This document shows positions 11,319-22,181 of a DNA stretch of 64,000 nucleotides, piece after piece. Every line of letters starts with the position of its first letter. Positions within the stretch are counted from its first letter, which is position 1. This DNA is from Codonopsis lanceolata (Eukaryota > Streptophyta > Magnoliopsida > Asterales > Campanulaceae). A program made the translations under genes and the position numbers. The stretch is from NCBI GenBank assembly GCA_013146195.2, contig CM028378.1, positions 9,601,350 to 9,665,349 on the forward strand, read 5' to 3'. The notes under the pieces are model-generated. The model did no database searches, was not told the DNA's origin, and saw nothing but the letters and a program-made list of their open reading frames with translations.

Positions 11319-11906
11319 TTGATCACGGGGACTCTGAAAGGCTTCACTAATCACGAGGTGCCAGTGAAGGGCACAGTCAAGCTGAAAGTTTTCATCTGTG
11401 AGGGCAGCCGCACTCGAGCTGAAAAAGTCACCTTTATGGTGATTGACTTGAAATCCCCCTATAACGTCGTTTTAGGGGTGTCGAACATGACCAAGTTCCA
11501 AATGATCGCTTCCATTCCTCACCAGCGAGCCAAATTCTATATCGACCGAGGAGTGGGGGTATTGAGGAGTCAGCCCCGAGAAGTGTTGGAGTATGTGCGG
11601 GACAGCCAAAGAAAAAAACAAAAGTTGACTCTGGAGGATGGCGAGCAGAAAGTTACCATCAACACCAAGGAAAAGTCTCATATAACTGTGGATCCTTCGG
11701 CGATTGCTATGGTCAGCGAGGGTTTGGAACAAACCGAAGAACATGGTCGGGAGAAAGACACTTGTCCTTTGTCGACGTTGGGGTCAGGGGGACAAGTCGA
11801 GCAGGCTGTGGATATGGAGTTAGACTCGCTTGATGTGGTAGAAACGCAGACTGAGGAAGAGGAAAAGGTTGAATGTGATACGCTCCAAATGCACGATGAG
11901 CCATAA
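11319..11906 (+). pseudogene. Ty3/gypsy protease region (C-terminal part)
   Basis: The frame reads GTLKGFTNHEVPVKGTVKLK, then VTFMVIDLKSPYNVVLGVSN and KFQMIASIPHQRAKF. This matches the flap and C-terminal portion of plant retropepsins, where S-x-YN-x-I/V-LG-R is typical; here Arg is replaced by Val (YNVVLGVSN). The catalytic Asp lies upstream in the deleted segment, so no active protease can be made. The tail (11580-11906) is an acidic linker to reverse transcriptase. Confidence 0.65.
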
Positions 11907-11933
11907 TTTACAGCTCAAGACGAGCTGGAGGAG

Positions 11934-12925
11934 GTGGTCATTAATTCAGCTTATCCCGAACAAAAAATAAAGATTGGCAGAGCATTGTTAGTTGAGGCTC
12001 GGGCTAACTTGGTCAAGCAGCTCCAGGGTAGCTTGGATGTGTTCGCGTGGAAGCCAGAAGATATGCAAAGGGTTAGTGAAGATGTTGCAATTCACTGCCT
12101 TTGTGTGGATCCAACTTTTAGGCCAATTCAACAGAGGCCCAGAGTGTATTTTGCAGAAAAGGACAAAGCGATTAAGGAAGAGGTAGAGAAATTGCTCAGT
12201 GCAGATATTATTGAGGAGATACACTATTCGACTTGGCTGGCTAATGAAGTCATGGTCAAGAAGTCGAATGGAAAATGGAGGATGTGTGTGGATTTTACCG
12301 ACCTCAATAAAGCTTGCCCAAAAGATTGCTATCCTCTTCCTCGCATCGACAAGTTGGTGGATGCTATAGCAGGTTTTGAGTTCTTGAGTTTCATTGATGC
12401 ATATTCAGGGTATCACCATGTGAAGATGAACGAAAAGGATAAAGCCTTGACCGCGTTCCGAGCAGCAGGTGGACTCTACTGCTATAAGATGATGCCATTC
12501 GGCTTAAAGAATACATGAGCTACTTATCAGTGGACGGTGAACAAGGTCTTCAGCTCGCAGATTGGCAGAAATGTGGAGGCCTACATTGATGATATGATGG
12601 TAAAGACCAAAGGGCACGATCATACCGTTGATTTGGAGGAGACCTTTAACAATCTCAGGAAGAACAGCATGAAGCTTAACCCGAGCAAGTGTGTGTTCGG
12701 GGTAAAGGCGGGCAAATTATTGGGATTCATGGTGAATGAAAGAGGTATTGAGGCCAACCCGGAAAAAATTAAGGCGTTGGTCACAATGAAGCCTCCTTGC
12801 TACATCAAGGATGTCCATAAGCTTAACGGTCGGGTTATAGCCCTTGGTCGCTTTATTTCCAAGTCGGCAGAAAGGTGCCTGCCTTTTTTCAAGGTGCTTC
12901 GAGGAAACAAAGGGTTTGAGCTTTA
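11934..12925 (+). pseudogene. Ty3/gypsy (Tat-type) reverse transcriptase with premature stop
   Basis: Reverse transcriptase motifs occur in order: KWRMCVDFTDLNKACPKDCY, FLSFIDAYSGYHHVKMNEKD, YCYKMMPFGLKNT, and the catalytic YIDDMMVKTK, followed by MKLNPSKCVFGVKAGK and LGFMVNERGIEANPEK. The frame is continuous except for a TGA at 12516-12518, where relatives have Gly (GLKN-T/A-GATYQ), consistent with GGA to TGA. The match ends near 12925 (FKVLRGNKGFEL), and RNase H and integrase are absent. It is a separate element from the minus-strand one that follows. Confidence 0.85.
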
Positions 12926-13250
12926 CTTTGCTTTTGGATGGATGACCGTCAAATTTTGTTAACAAAACTAACTTTGTTAACTTTCCGTTAAGCTTTCAGG
13001 GGTCATTTTGCAGCTTTGGAAACTTGAGGACTTAAGTGCCAAACCTTTAAACTTTGGAGGGGGGAAAAAGAACAAATTCCTTTTTCCTCCCATTATATGT
13101 GACGAGCAGGCTGAGAGTGAAGCTACTGCTTCACTTCTTCTTCTTTCTTTTCTTTCTTCTGTGACTTGCTTGCGGCCATTGTTGCTGCTTTGCTCATTTC
13201 TTCTCCTTTTTTCAATTTTCTTCCGCCAATTTGCGTGTTTTCCTTACCAG
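12926..13250. other. Junction between two retroelements / leader of the PMD gene
   Basis: The Tat RT sequence breaks off and is replaced by non-coding DNA with AACAAAACTAACTTTGTTAA and GTTAACTTTCCGTTAAGC, then a purine run (GGAGGGGGGAAAAAGAA, about 13060), then a C/T-rich leader ending CCTTACCAG directly before the ATG at 13251. I found no copy of the 29757-31529 LTR here, although an intact minus-strand element would need its 3' LTR at about this side. Confidence 0.5.
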
Positions 13251-16200
13251 ATGGCTTCTTCTTCGCGATCACGGAAGGGAAAAGCTCCCATGCACCTGAA
13301 TTCAGGCGAAAGGAGGCAAGAACTTCCTCCTTTGATCCGGAATTATGTCAGATATCATTATTCAAAGGATGACTGGAGTAACCTTCATCGCGATTGGAAC
13401 ACCTATGTATCAAATCTTCCAAATCCCGCTGTAAGTTTTTTTTTCTAAACTCATTTGGATGATTTTTCAGATCTGCTAGAATTTTCTGCTGCTTTGGGCT
13501 CTTGGAGCATTCATGACCCTGCTTATAATGCTTATGCATGCAATATATATGCTAGAATGATGCAATTTAGCAATTTATTCATGAAATTTATGCAATTTAT
13601 TTATGCGATGCATAATTTGACTAGTTGGCACTATTTGACCATGCGATGCATGTTTTATATTATTAATGCAATTTGGCTATATAATGCATGTTTAGATTTG
13701 AAAAATATTTTTATATGATGCATGCTTATGAAATAGACTTTTTGGAAATATGATGCTTTTTTTTTCGAGTATATTTTCGGACACATTTTTGGATGCATGC
13801 AAAGTACAACATGAATATTTTATGTGATGAAAATCATTTTTATGCGTATGCTGCAAAGACATGATAAATGTCATGGAAATATTTTTCTTTTCAGAATTTG
13901 CAACATTTTATCTTTATTTTTGCGAATGCTAAAATGCAGTTATTTAGATAATAAATGCAAATGACAAATGGCTAATGCATGCATATATCATTTTATTGGA
14001 TGCAAACATGACATAGCGAATTTATGGAATGCTTGCTAATATTATGCATAGGCATTTTTATGTGCAAGGAAATGCAAAAATGTGTTATATTCTGTGTTAT
14101 ATTCTTCAAATGCAAAACACACATTTTTTATTATTTTCTTTTTTTTATATAGATAAACACACATTTTTTATTATGATGCCGAAATGCCAAAATATATATT
14201 TGAATGCAGAAAGATGCATTTTTTTTTATTATTATGCAGGGATGCTAAAATATTTATACTCTTTTTTTTAAAAATACAAAAGATGCATTTTTTTTTGTTT
14301 GATGCAAAAGATGCAATCAAAATTTTCGAATGCCTAAATACAATGTATATATATATTTTTTTTTTGAATGCGAAAGTGCAAAATATATATATTTTTTTTT
14401 ACAAAATATGCAATATAGAAAATATTATGCAAAAAAATGAAAAGAAGTTTATGATGATTTGCAGAATGAGATGTATGCAATATGCTTATATTTAATAATG
14501 TGCGCAGGAAAAATAAAAAGATAGTAAATTTACCTTTTCCTTTTTTTTTCCAGATGCGCAAGCCCCTGACCTGGATTCGGGCAAGTTGTGCTAATATTTC
14601 TGACATTTATAGCTTAATGCCCGAGGTAGCACAGGTCCTAGTGGAGGGCTCGGGTTTCAGCATATTTTTACGGGCTTTTGGCCCCTTCCGCAGATTTTTT
14701 CCCATCTTCGAGGTTTTGAGGAATTATTGGTGGGATACTACCCATACTTTTCATTTCAGCTGGGGGGAGGCGACTATGACCCCATGCGACTTTGCTGCGA
14801 TCACATGCATTCCTACCAGCATTTGTAGGATTTTGGAGCCTGATTATACCCTTCGCCACCATCATGACGTGGTAGAAGATCTTTTAGGCTTTGAACCTGA
14901 ATATAAATCCGCTGATGAGATCTACATTGGTAGCGTGCAGAAATGGCTTCTAGAGAATGCCGGGAGGGTTCCACTACTCTGATTTTTATTCTTTTTTCTT
15001 GGGACATCTCTTTTCGCTAACTCATCCACTACTCTGAGGGTTTCTATCTTGGCATACCTGAGGGATTTTGATCACATCGCTGATTATGACTGGGGGCAGG
15101 CAGGCCCGGCCGAGCTATACACCTCAATGGATAGGGCTAGCCGCAATGACTCGCCGACTCTTAATGGACTTGCTCCGGCATGGGAGGTACCTTTCTTTTC
15201 CCTGCTTTTTGCTGCTCTCTTTTTTTAATAATTTTCTAATAATAATTTTTGTTCGCAGCATATTTCTCTTTCTTCTTTCTTTTTTTTTTTTTTGATGATT
15301 TTTTTCTTTTTGCAGGTTTTGGCCTATTCATTTTTTTCATTTCACGTCGGGTCGGTTGCATCAGTGTCTTCACGAGCCACCCTACTTGGCTGAATTCGTG
15401 AATGAGAACAGAGTCAGGCCGGACCGAGACGGCGGTTGCTCGGACACAGATTGGGTGCGAGAGCGTATCGCCAGTCCAAGTGCAAGCACGGTGCATTTCC
15501 TTCCTTGGAGGGGCCTGGTGGATCATTATGCAGTGACTTTGGAGATGAGCCGATGCCGGATACTGATGGTATCCATTATGGTTGACTCGTTATATATGGG
15601 CGAGCGGGTCAACCGCCAGCACTCTCCACTTTTGACGCCCCCAATGGTACCTCCTATGTTTCCCATTTGGGTAGTTGCGCCAGATTCGTTGCCGAACAGG
15701 TATCAGTACCTATCAAGATTTCCTATGCCTCTGAGTGACTTCCCGGTTATGGCATACGAGGACTTTCTGAGGATCATGCTCCATCCTCCCCCTCCTGTTC
15801 CTGCTGCAGCCGGGCGTGCTTCAGATGCTTCTACTAGGCTGAGGTCTTCTATTCCATCTCTTGATGAGCATCTGGAGTTCACTGGACCTGATGATGCTTT
15901 CTCCACCTTTCGATATCATCGAGGCGGTAGGATGGTGGAGGAAGTTCTCCCTGATGCCGATATCCCTGAGGAGTGCCGGGTCCCGGAGCAGGCTCGCACG
16001 GTAGACACATTTATCTTTTTTTTCATTTCATTTTTTTTTATTTCATTTTTTCTCATTTCATTTTTTTTCTCATACATTTTTTTTGGAGACTGATATATCT
16101 CATTTTTTTCTTCTTCAGGTAAATGTGTCTACGTACAAGAAGCTGCTGCAGGGTTTCTTTAGCATCAACAAGCTTTATCAGAAGCTTGTGGATGGATTCT

Positions 16201-16382
16201 CTTGTCGAGGAAATGACGCAGTACGGCAGACCAGGCGTCGGGATGATGATGATGATGATGAAGCGGCTGCCGGATCCAGTCGCGCTCAGGCGAGAGGACG
16301 AGCATATAGGGCTAGCAGCGGACACGACCCTCGAGTTATGGGAGGCAATCTTGACAGAAGCCAGTTTTCCCGTACTCACTAG
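13251..16382 (+). pseudogene. Plant mobile domain (PMD, aminotransferase-like) gene, antisense to gag-pol
   Basis: Four exons with GT-AG introns: 13251-13430, 14554-15186, 15316-16000, 16119-16382, about 585 residues. PMD landmarks are VLRNYWWDTTHTFHFSWGEA, MTPCDFAAITCIPTS, LRVSILAYLRDFDHIADYDW and WVRERIASPSASTVHFLPWR. An acidic Asp run (DDDDDDEAAAG) and an Arg/Gly tail end the protein. PMD proteins (host MAIN/MAIL1 types, and copies inside transposons) act in nuclear silencing pathways; any role here is unknown. An in-frame TGA at 14980-14982 breaks exon 2. The exon 2/3 junction is also out of phase by the main frame, implying a small indel at about 15140-15186. Starts at ATG 13251 after a CT-rich leader. 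Confidence 0.75.
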
Positions 16383-17049
16383 TTGTTAGCTACCGGCATT
16401 TATTAGCTCTTTTTCTTCTTTTTTTAGTACCAGATTCTGTACATATATTTATTTTATGCAATGTAATATAATTTGATATGATGCAAGACATTAAAATGCA
16501 GACTCAATATTCATGCACAAAATAAAGCTAGACCATTATCCAGGGGTAATGGCACACTATAGCTCAGGAAAGGATTTTAGAAAAATACACCTTCGGGTTC
16601 GAGCGGGCTTTTCTGTAATATGCGGGGAGGAAGAGGCAGCCGCCTCTTCCTGTGCTGGATATTTCCCAATTCGCAGAAGGCTATTTTCATAGCTTCTTCA
16701 TTTTCTTCACGATCAGACAGAGCAGCAGTGGATGGTCGGAACCAATACCGGGATACAAGGCAGTTTGGAAGAACATGAAGGAGGATCCTGGCGCCACCCA
16801 TAAAGAATATGGACGCTGCGCCAGGGAGGGTTATTGGCGGCGCCGGGAGACTTTCCTGTGCAATCCCTGTTCATGCACTGTGCTCATAAATCGTCCGTTT
16901 CTTCAGTTTTCGGTATAAATGGCGAACGAGGCAGTGCTCAGTTTTCATCAGCCTGCTTGCCTTCTCTTTTTCTGCTCAGTCCTTTGATCTCTCTTTTTTG
17001 CTTAATTTGCCCTTCTTTTATCAAATAAACTTTGCTTTTCCTCCAGAAA
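16383..17049. other. Spacer between the two antisense genes
   Basis: It holds the probable 3' end of the PMD gene (ATGCAATGTAATATAAT near 16460) and a GC-richer promoter-like stretch. Short frames here (about 16577-16920) lack any recognisable motif. Confidence 0.45.
16914..16920 (+). promoter_or_regulatory. Candidate TATA box for the DUF7745-like gene
   Basis: TATAAAT within TTTTCGGTATAAATGGCG, 130 bases before the ATG at 17050 and followed by a pyrimidine-rich leader. The position fits a plant core promoter independent of the LTR. No transcript evidence. Confidence 0.35.
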
Positions 17050-18659
17050 ATGGTTGTACCAACCCACACAGCTTTAGAAATGGAGATTTATGAGAATGCC
17101 TTGGACTTTTGGGTCCTCTCCCTGCGGTCAGATGAACGGGACTGGTTCGAGCATATCTATGGGTACAGGTGTCTGCTGTCATGGTGAACCCTTATCATTA
17201 ACTGGGATATGATGTGGGGAGCTTCTCGGTTTTGGTCAGCTTAGGACCATCTCTTTAATTTTGGCATGAACAAGATGTGCCCCACTTTTGAAGAATTCTG
17301 CGCCATGGTGGGGATGACCGCTGCTGGACCTATTGTCGTGCCTTATCCACGGAGGCGTCCATATATGGCAATCAGGGAGCTCTTTGGCACCACTCGCGTA
17401 GCTACTCCAGGCTTTTATAATGGAGTAAATTTTGATCTGAATGTCCTTCTTGGGGCCTTTACGGAGTATAGGGAGGATGACCTTGATTATTTGAGACGCC
17501 AGCTGTCGTCTCTTTTTCTTTGCCTTGTGGGGTGGTATTTGCTGGTGGGCCAACCCGGGTATATTGATGTGCAGGTTGTGGACCTAGTATTGCAGGCTCG
17601 GGATCGCCGGGTAAATATTATTCCGGTGATCTTGGCAGAGACCCTGGCAGGCATAGATGCTTTTGAAACTGGCGACGAGCTATTCCCCTCTAGTAGCCCT
17701 TTTATGATCCATATGTGGTTAGAGGAGCATTTTAACTGGATGATGGGTCCAGTGTTGGCGGGAGCAAGGTATGATCCCGGGCTTTATGGCTTTCGGGGTC
17801 ATTATACCAAAACCAATTTTTCGGAGTCCGACTGGGTTGAGAATTTATTGCGCAGAGGCTCCATGGTCATAATATGGGTCATCAGCCACTGGCAGATCCG
17901 TCGCTTTCTTCAGTATACCAAGGTCTATGCCCAGGTCATTTTACCGGGTATTGAGCGTACCTCCTTTTATCGGGCGGACAGGGTCTTGCGCCAATTTTGT
18001 GGAGCAGCCTCATCCCACGATGCAAGCCGCCTTGTAGCGTGGAGCCGAGATATAATAGGGACTTGGGCACCCTTATCAGCAATATATGGCAGCTGGACTT
18101 TGACTCGCTAGAGGTGGCTTACCTCTATTCTGATTACATGCTCCTCTCCCATTAATACTTGTCATAGATTATGGTGGCCGCTTAGGGGCATTCCCGCCTG
18201 CTTAGGCGAGCACTGAGGCGGATGCTGGGCCGTCGAATAACTAGTGGTCTGGATGCTCGCCTGATGGAGATATGCGAGGACATAGAGAGTTCGTGACTGA
18301 TGATCCCTCAGGCCTTGCAGGAGGACTTTAGGCGTGTTCATGGCCTTGATGCCCGAACGGCTCCTGGTTCAAATGAGGCAGGTCCCAGCAATGCACCTCC
18401 TCGACTGAGCAACGCAAGCCGGCGGAATGATCTTTGGGAACCAAATGAGGCTGTCCCTCCCCCTCAAGCTGGCAGATGGGGCACTGCCCACAGGGATGAT
18501 GGCGCTGGCCCAAGTAACATGGCTATCCAGGATAATGGGGATGCAGATGATGAAGATGAGGATACTTCTGGAGGTTCTCACGCTGGTGAGACTGGAACTT
18601 CTTCTGCGCCTCGCATAAGAAGTATATGGGCCCGGCTGGGCGGACGCCGCATGCATTGA
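17050..18659 (+). pseudogene. DUF7745-like protein gene, antisense to gag-pol
   Basis: The reading starts MVVPTHTALEMEIYENALDF and continues past stops at 17185-17187 and 17242-17244 in one frame to NKMCPTFEEFCAMVGMTAAG, RRRPYMAIRELFG, VGQPGYIDVQVVDLVLQARD, IIPVILAETLAGIDAF and FYRADRVLRQFCGAASSHD, stopping at 18111. The PTFEE entry, the PxILAET segment and the RVLRQF-G end are typical of the plant DUF7745 family, common in retroelements; its function is unknown. After a frameshift, a coiled, Arg-rich stretch and a low-complexity acidic tail (to 18659, ending SIWARLGGRRMH) follow, with another TGA at about 18297. At least three stops and one frameshift make this copy non-coding. Confidence 0.7.
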
Positions 18660-19030
18660 TAGACCGCTTCGGGGCTGAGCTGCAAACAAAGGATGGTTGG
18701 GGGGAAACAAGGGGGTAGAGGTAGCAAGATAGTATAGATGCATGTACAGACAATAAATGCATAATCTAAAATGTCTTAAGCAATTATTCCTAAGTTGCAC
18801 TATAGGACTTGTTTTATATTATATTCTGGTATTTTAATGCGAGCTCTTGTCGTGGTTTTTATTTTCTTTGTCAGTCAAGACCCTGCATGCTGAAGACTGG
18901 AGGTCGGATGCTGAGGATTCAGAAAGTGCATTCCCTCTCCTTTTCTCCTGATTCATTTTTTTTATTTTATCATGCTCTAATTTTTGCCTAGGCTGCCCTT
19001 TCGGGTTTTCAATATAGCGAGCCCTTATTT
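18660..19030. other. Spacer between the antisense genes and integrase
   Basis: Non-coding DNA where the plus-strand gene tail and the minus-strand integrase C-terminus converge. No motif recognised beyond AT-rich, polyadenylation-like stretches. Confidence 0.5.
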
Positions 19031-20130
19031 ATCCTTTTTGTCGCTTTCTCTCTTTTGAGCTTGTCGAGGTTGAAAGGCTGAACAAGATCCTCCCCTTCCT
19101 GATTTGTGAGGAGTACTGCACCTCCTGACCAGATATCTTTAACAACATAAGGTCTCATCCAAGGAGATTTCCATTTTCCCATAGTATCGACATAACTAGG
19201 GGGTTTTCTCGAAGTACCAGGTCTCCGACTTGGATGTCGCGACCTTTGACTTTTTTATTGAAGGCTCGGGCTATGCGCCTTTGATATGCTCGGGTGTGCT
19301 CTAAGGCTAGCAACCGTCGTTCGTCAATCAGGGCTAATTCTTCGTATCGCCCTTTGACCCAGTCAATCTCTGATATGTCAGATTCCATCATTACTCTTAA
19401 TGATTGAATTTCCACTTCTATGGGCAGCACTGCCTCTATGCCGTAGGCTAGAGAGTAAGGAGTAGCCCCAGTGGGTGTGCGAACTGAAGTGCGGTAGCCC
19501 CAGAGGGCTAGTGGCAGTTTTTCTGGCCAGTCTCTTCATGTGTCAGCCATTTTTCTGATAATATTTTCAAGCGTTTTATTGGCTGCTTCAACGGCACCGT
19601 TGGATTGTGGCCGGTAGGGGAGGATTTATGCCTTTGGATTTTGAATTCGTCGAGTAGACGATTCATGTCCCCTTCAAAGTGTGTGCCGTTGTCGGAGATT
19701 ATTTCGAAAGGCACTCCATATCGATATATAATGTTGGTCCGGATGAATTCTGACACCTTTCGAGCATTTAGAATTTTATAGGAAGAGGCTTCCACCAACT
19801 TCGTGAAGTAGTCGACGGCTACTAGAACATACTCGTGGCCATTAGATCCTTTTGGGTGAATTTGGCCTATAACGTCGATTCCCCAAGTTGAAAAGGGTCA
19901 GGGGGCTGTGGAGTTATATAAGATGTGCGGGGGCACGTGCTGCAGATTTGCAAAACGCTGGCACTTGTCGCAATGGCGTACCCACCGGATGCAGACGGTT
20001 TCTAGTGTACTCCAATAGTATCCCTACCGGATGATTTTTTAGATAGCATATGCCCGTTCATGTGTGGTCCACAGGTACCACCATGAAGCTGGTCCATGAT
20101 CTGTTCGGCTTTTGCTTGATCGACGCATAA
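19031..20130 (-). pseudogene. Ty3/gypsy integrase (broken)
   Basis: The minus strand gives the zinc-finger end (RHCDKCQRF near 19960), then the catalytic core with VAVDYFTKLVEASSYKIL (first Asp) and YGVPFEIISDNGTHFEG (second Asp). After a frameshift near 19620 comes SNGAVEAANKTL (the Glu). The C-terminal part reads RAYQRRIARAFNKKVKGRDI and VGDLVLR. The protein would insert element cDNA into chromosomes. At least two frameshifts and stops disable it. Confidence 0.8.
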
Positions 20131-20135
20131 TAGGT

Positions 20136-20528
20136 TTAGGCCCTAATAATGCCTCTTGTACAGGCTGCCACCGCTAAATACGAATTGCGATGCCAATCTC
20201 CGCAAGGGAGACTTTCCCTCTTTTGTCTAGGCTGAAAGGGTAGACTCCTTTTCTGAAGCAGATTTAAGATATCAGAATACCAAGGCTCGTGATCTGTTTC
20301 AGGAACAACATTAATTTTGAAGCAGTAGGTCGGAGTGACCCTTTTCCCAACTATAAATGGCTGGACATTAGCTTCGGTGGGAATTTGTACCAGCAATGCT
20401 AGAGTGGCCAAGGAATCATCAAATTGATTTCTATCTCGTGGCAAGTGATGAAACGAGATAGAATCAAATTTGGTGGCGAGTGCTGTTAATTTGGCATGAT
20501 AGAGCTGCAGCCGGGGATCCTGGGTTTT
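20136..20528 (-). pseudogene. Pol linker between the second RNase H and integrase
   Basis: In frame with the RNase H region and separated from it by a stop, this stretch contains RNQFDDSLATLALLVQIPTE, the usual Tat-type sequence following the second RNase H (Arg-x-x-Asn/Gln-x-hydroxyl-x-Asp-Ala/Ser-Leu-Ala). The reading frame shifts before integrase. Confidence 0.6.
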
Positions 20529-21302
20529 TCATTTCCCTTCTACTTGATTTATGATCAGGGCAGAGTCACCGTAGACTTCCAAGTCTTTGGCCCCTTTTTG
20601 GAGAGCTTCTTCTAGGCCAGCAATACAAGCTTCGTATTCGGCAGTATTGTTCGAGCACTCGAACTCCAACCTTATGGCCAATGGAGTGTGGGAATCTGCT
20701 GGGTCGATTAGCAGGATTCCTATGCCAAAGCCTATTTTATTTGCGGCTCCGTCAAAGAACATTTTCCAGTTGGTGTCGTGGTTAGTAATTTCCATGACAC
20801 CTTCATCTGGGAAGCTGGGCTCAGCTGCATCTTCTGCTTCTAAGGGCAGATCAGTTAAATGGTCTGCAATTATGATGCCTTTGATAGATTTGAGCGTGAC
20901 ATAGGTTATGTCAAACTCATTGAGAAGAAATGACCACTTAGCCAATCGGCTGGATAGTGATGGCTTGCCAAAGATGTATTTTATAGGATCCATTCTGGAG
21001 ATGAGCTTGATGGATCTTTCTTGCAAATAGGTTTTGAGCCTTTGCGTTGCCCAGACTAAGCCGGTGCAGCTTTTCTCCAATGCTGAATAACTTAGCTCGC
21101 TTCCTTGCAACTTCCTACTTATGAAATAGATGACGTTTTCAACGTAGGAATTTTATTTTTCTTGAGCGAGCATAGCCCCTACTGACGTGTATGTGACGGT
21201 TAAATATAGGAGGAGAGGTTTATGTGTATGGGAAGGAGCTAGCACGGGTGGATTGGTAAGGTAGGCTTTTATTTTTTCGAAGGCTAGCTGGCATTTCTCG
21301 TC
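20529..21302 (-). pseudogene. Dual RNase H region (RNase H plus archaeal-type RNase H)
   Basis: The first part has the RT-connected RNase H (YSALEKSCTGLVWATQRLKT, then LSSRLAKWSFLLNEFDITYV). A second RNase H follows: WKMFFDGAANKIGFGIGILL (DGA start), NNTAEYEACIAGLEEAL (the Glu) and VYGDSALIINQVEGK (GDS). Two RNase H domains are a recognised hallmark of the Tat clade. The domain would degrade the RNA strand and primers during cDNA synthesis. The region 21111-21302 also belongs to pol but contains stops. Confidence 0.85.
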
Positions 21303-22046
21303 CTAGACTTGGTCAGTATTTTTCTTTAAGAGTTTGAATAGGGGCTCACATATGGATGTCAGCTGTCTGATTAAGCGGCTGATATACTGCAATCGGCCCA
21401 GGAAGCCTTTGACTTCGGTTGGAGTTTTTGGCTGTGGCATCTCTATAATGGCTTTAATTATGGCTGGCTCGATCTCGATGCCTTCCTCAGTTACCATGAA
21501 TCCCAGGACCTTGCCGTTGGTAACCCCAAATGTGCATTTGGTGGGGTTAAGCTTCATCTGATGCTTTCTTAACCTTTCGAAAAAAATTCGAAAGTCTTTG
21601 ATATGGGCACCATTGGCGTCGCTGGAGTGTACGATCATGTCATCAACATAGACCTCGACCTCTTTATGAATCATGTCGTGGGAGAGGGTGGTGGCAGTTC
21701 TTTGTTAGGTAGCCCCGGCATTCTTTAGTCCGAATGGCATGACATTGTAGCAATAGGTTCCCCAGGGGGTAGTGAATGAGGTTTTCTCATGGTCTTCTGC
21801 TGCCATTTTGATTTGATTATAGCCCAGCATGCCGTCGACGAAAGATCTTATTTTGTGAGAAGCGACGTCGTCTACCACAATATCAATATTGGGTAGAGAG
21901 AAGTCATCTTTGGGCGACGCCTTGTTGAGGTCGTGGAAATCTACGCATATCCGGACCTTCCCGTTGGGCTTGGGAACGGTCACTATATTGGACAGCCAGA
22001 TCGGGTATTCAACCACCCGAATGAATTTGACATGTAGCTGCTTCAT
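21303..22046 (-). pseudogene. Ty3/gypsy reverse transcriptase (Ogre/Tat type)
   Basis: Motifs in order: FIRVVEYPIWLSNIVTVPKP, KVRICVDFHDLNKASPKDDF, YCYNVMPFGLKNAGAT, the catalytic EVEVYVDDMIVHSSD, then MKLNPTKCTFGVTNGKVLGF and EVKGFLGRLQYISRLIRQLT. The frame is unbroken apart from a TAA just after GAT (about 21703), where relatives have Tyr, and another stop upstream of 22046. Protease, RT and RNase H parts from 23579 to 20136 all share one frame, showing that stops rather than indels dominate here. Confidence 0.9.
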
Positions 22047-22181
22047 AATTTATTCTTTTACTTGTAGTGACCATTCCGGTTTAATTCGGCGGAGCTTCTG
22101 CTTGATTGGCCGAGCATCCGGATATATGGGGGTCCGGTGTTCGACAATGGCTGGGTCCAACCCGGGTATATCTTCATAGGA

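Noticed and set aside
14029..14495. Phe/Ile/Lys-rich frames in the first PMD intron
   Set aside because: Low-complexity, poly-T and ATGCA-rich intron sequence. The flanking GT-AG signals and phase support an intron.
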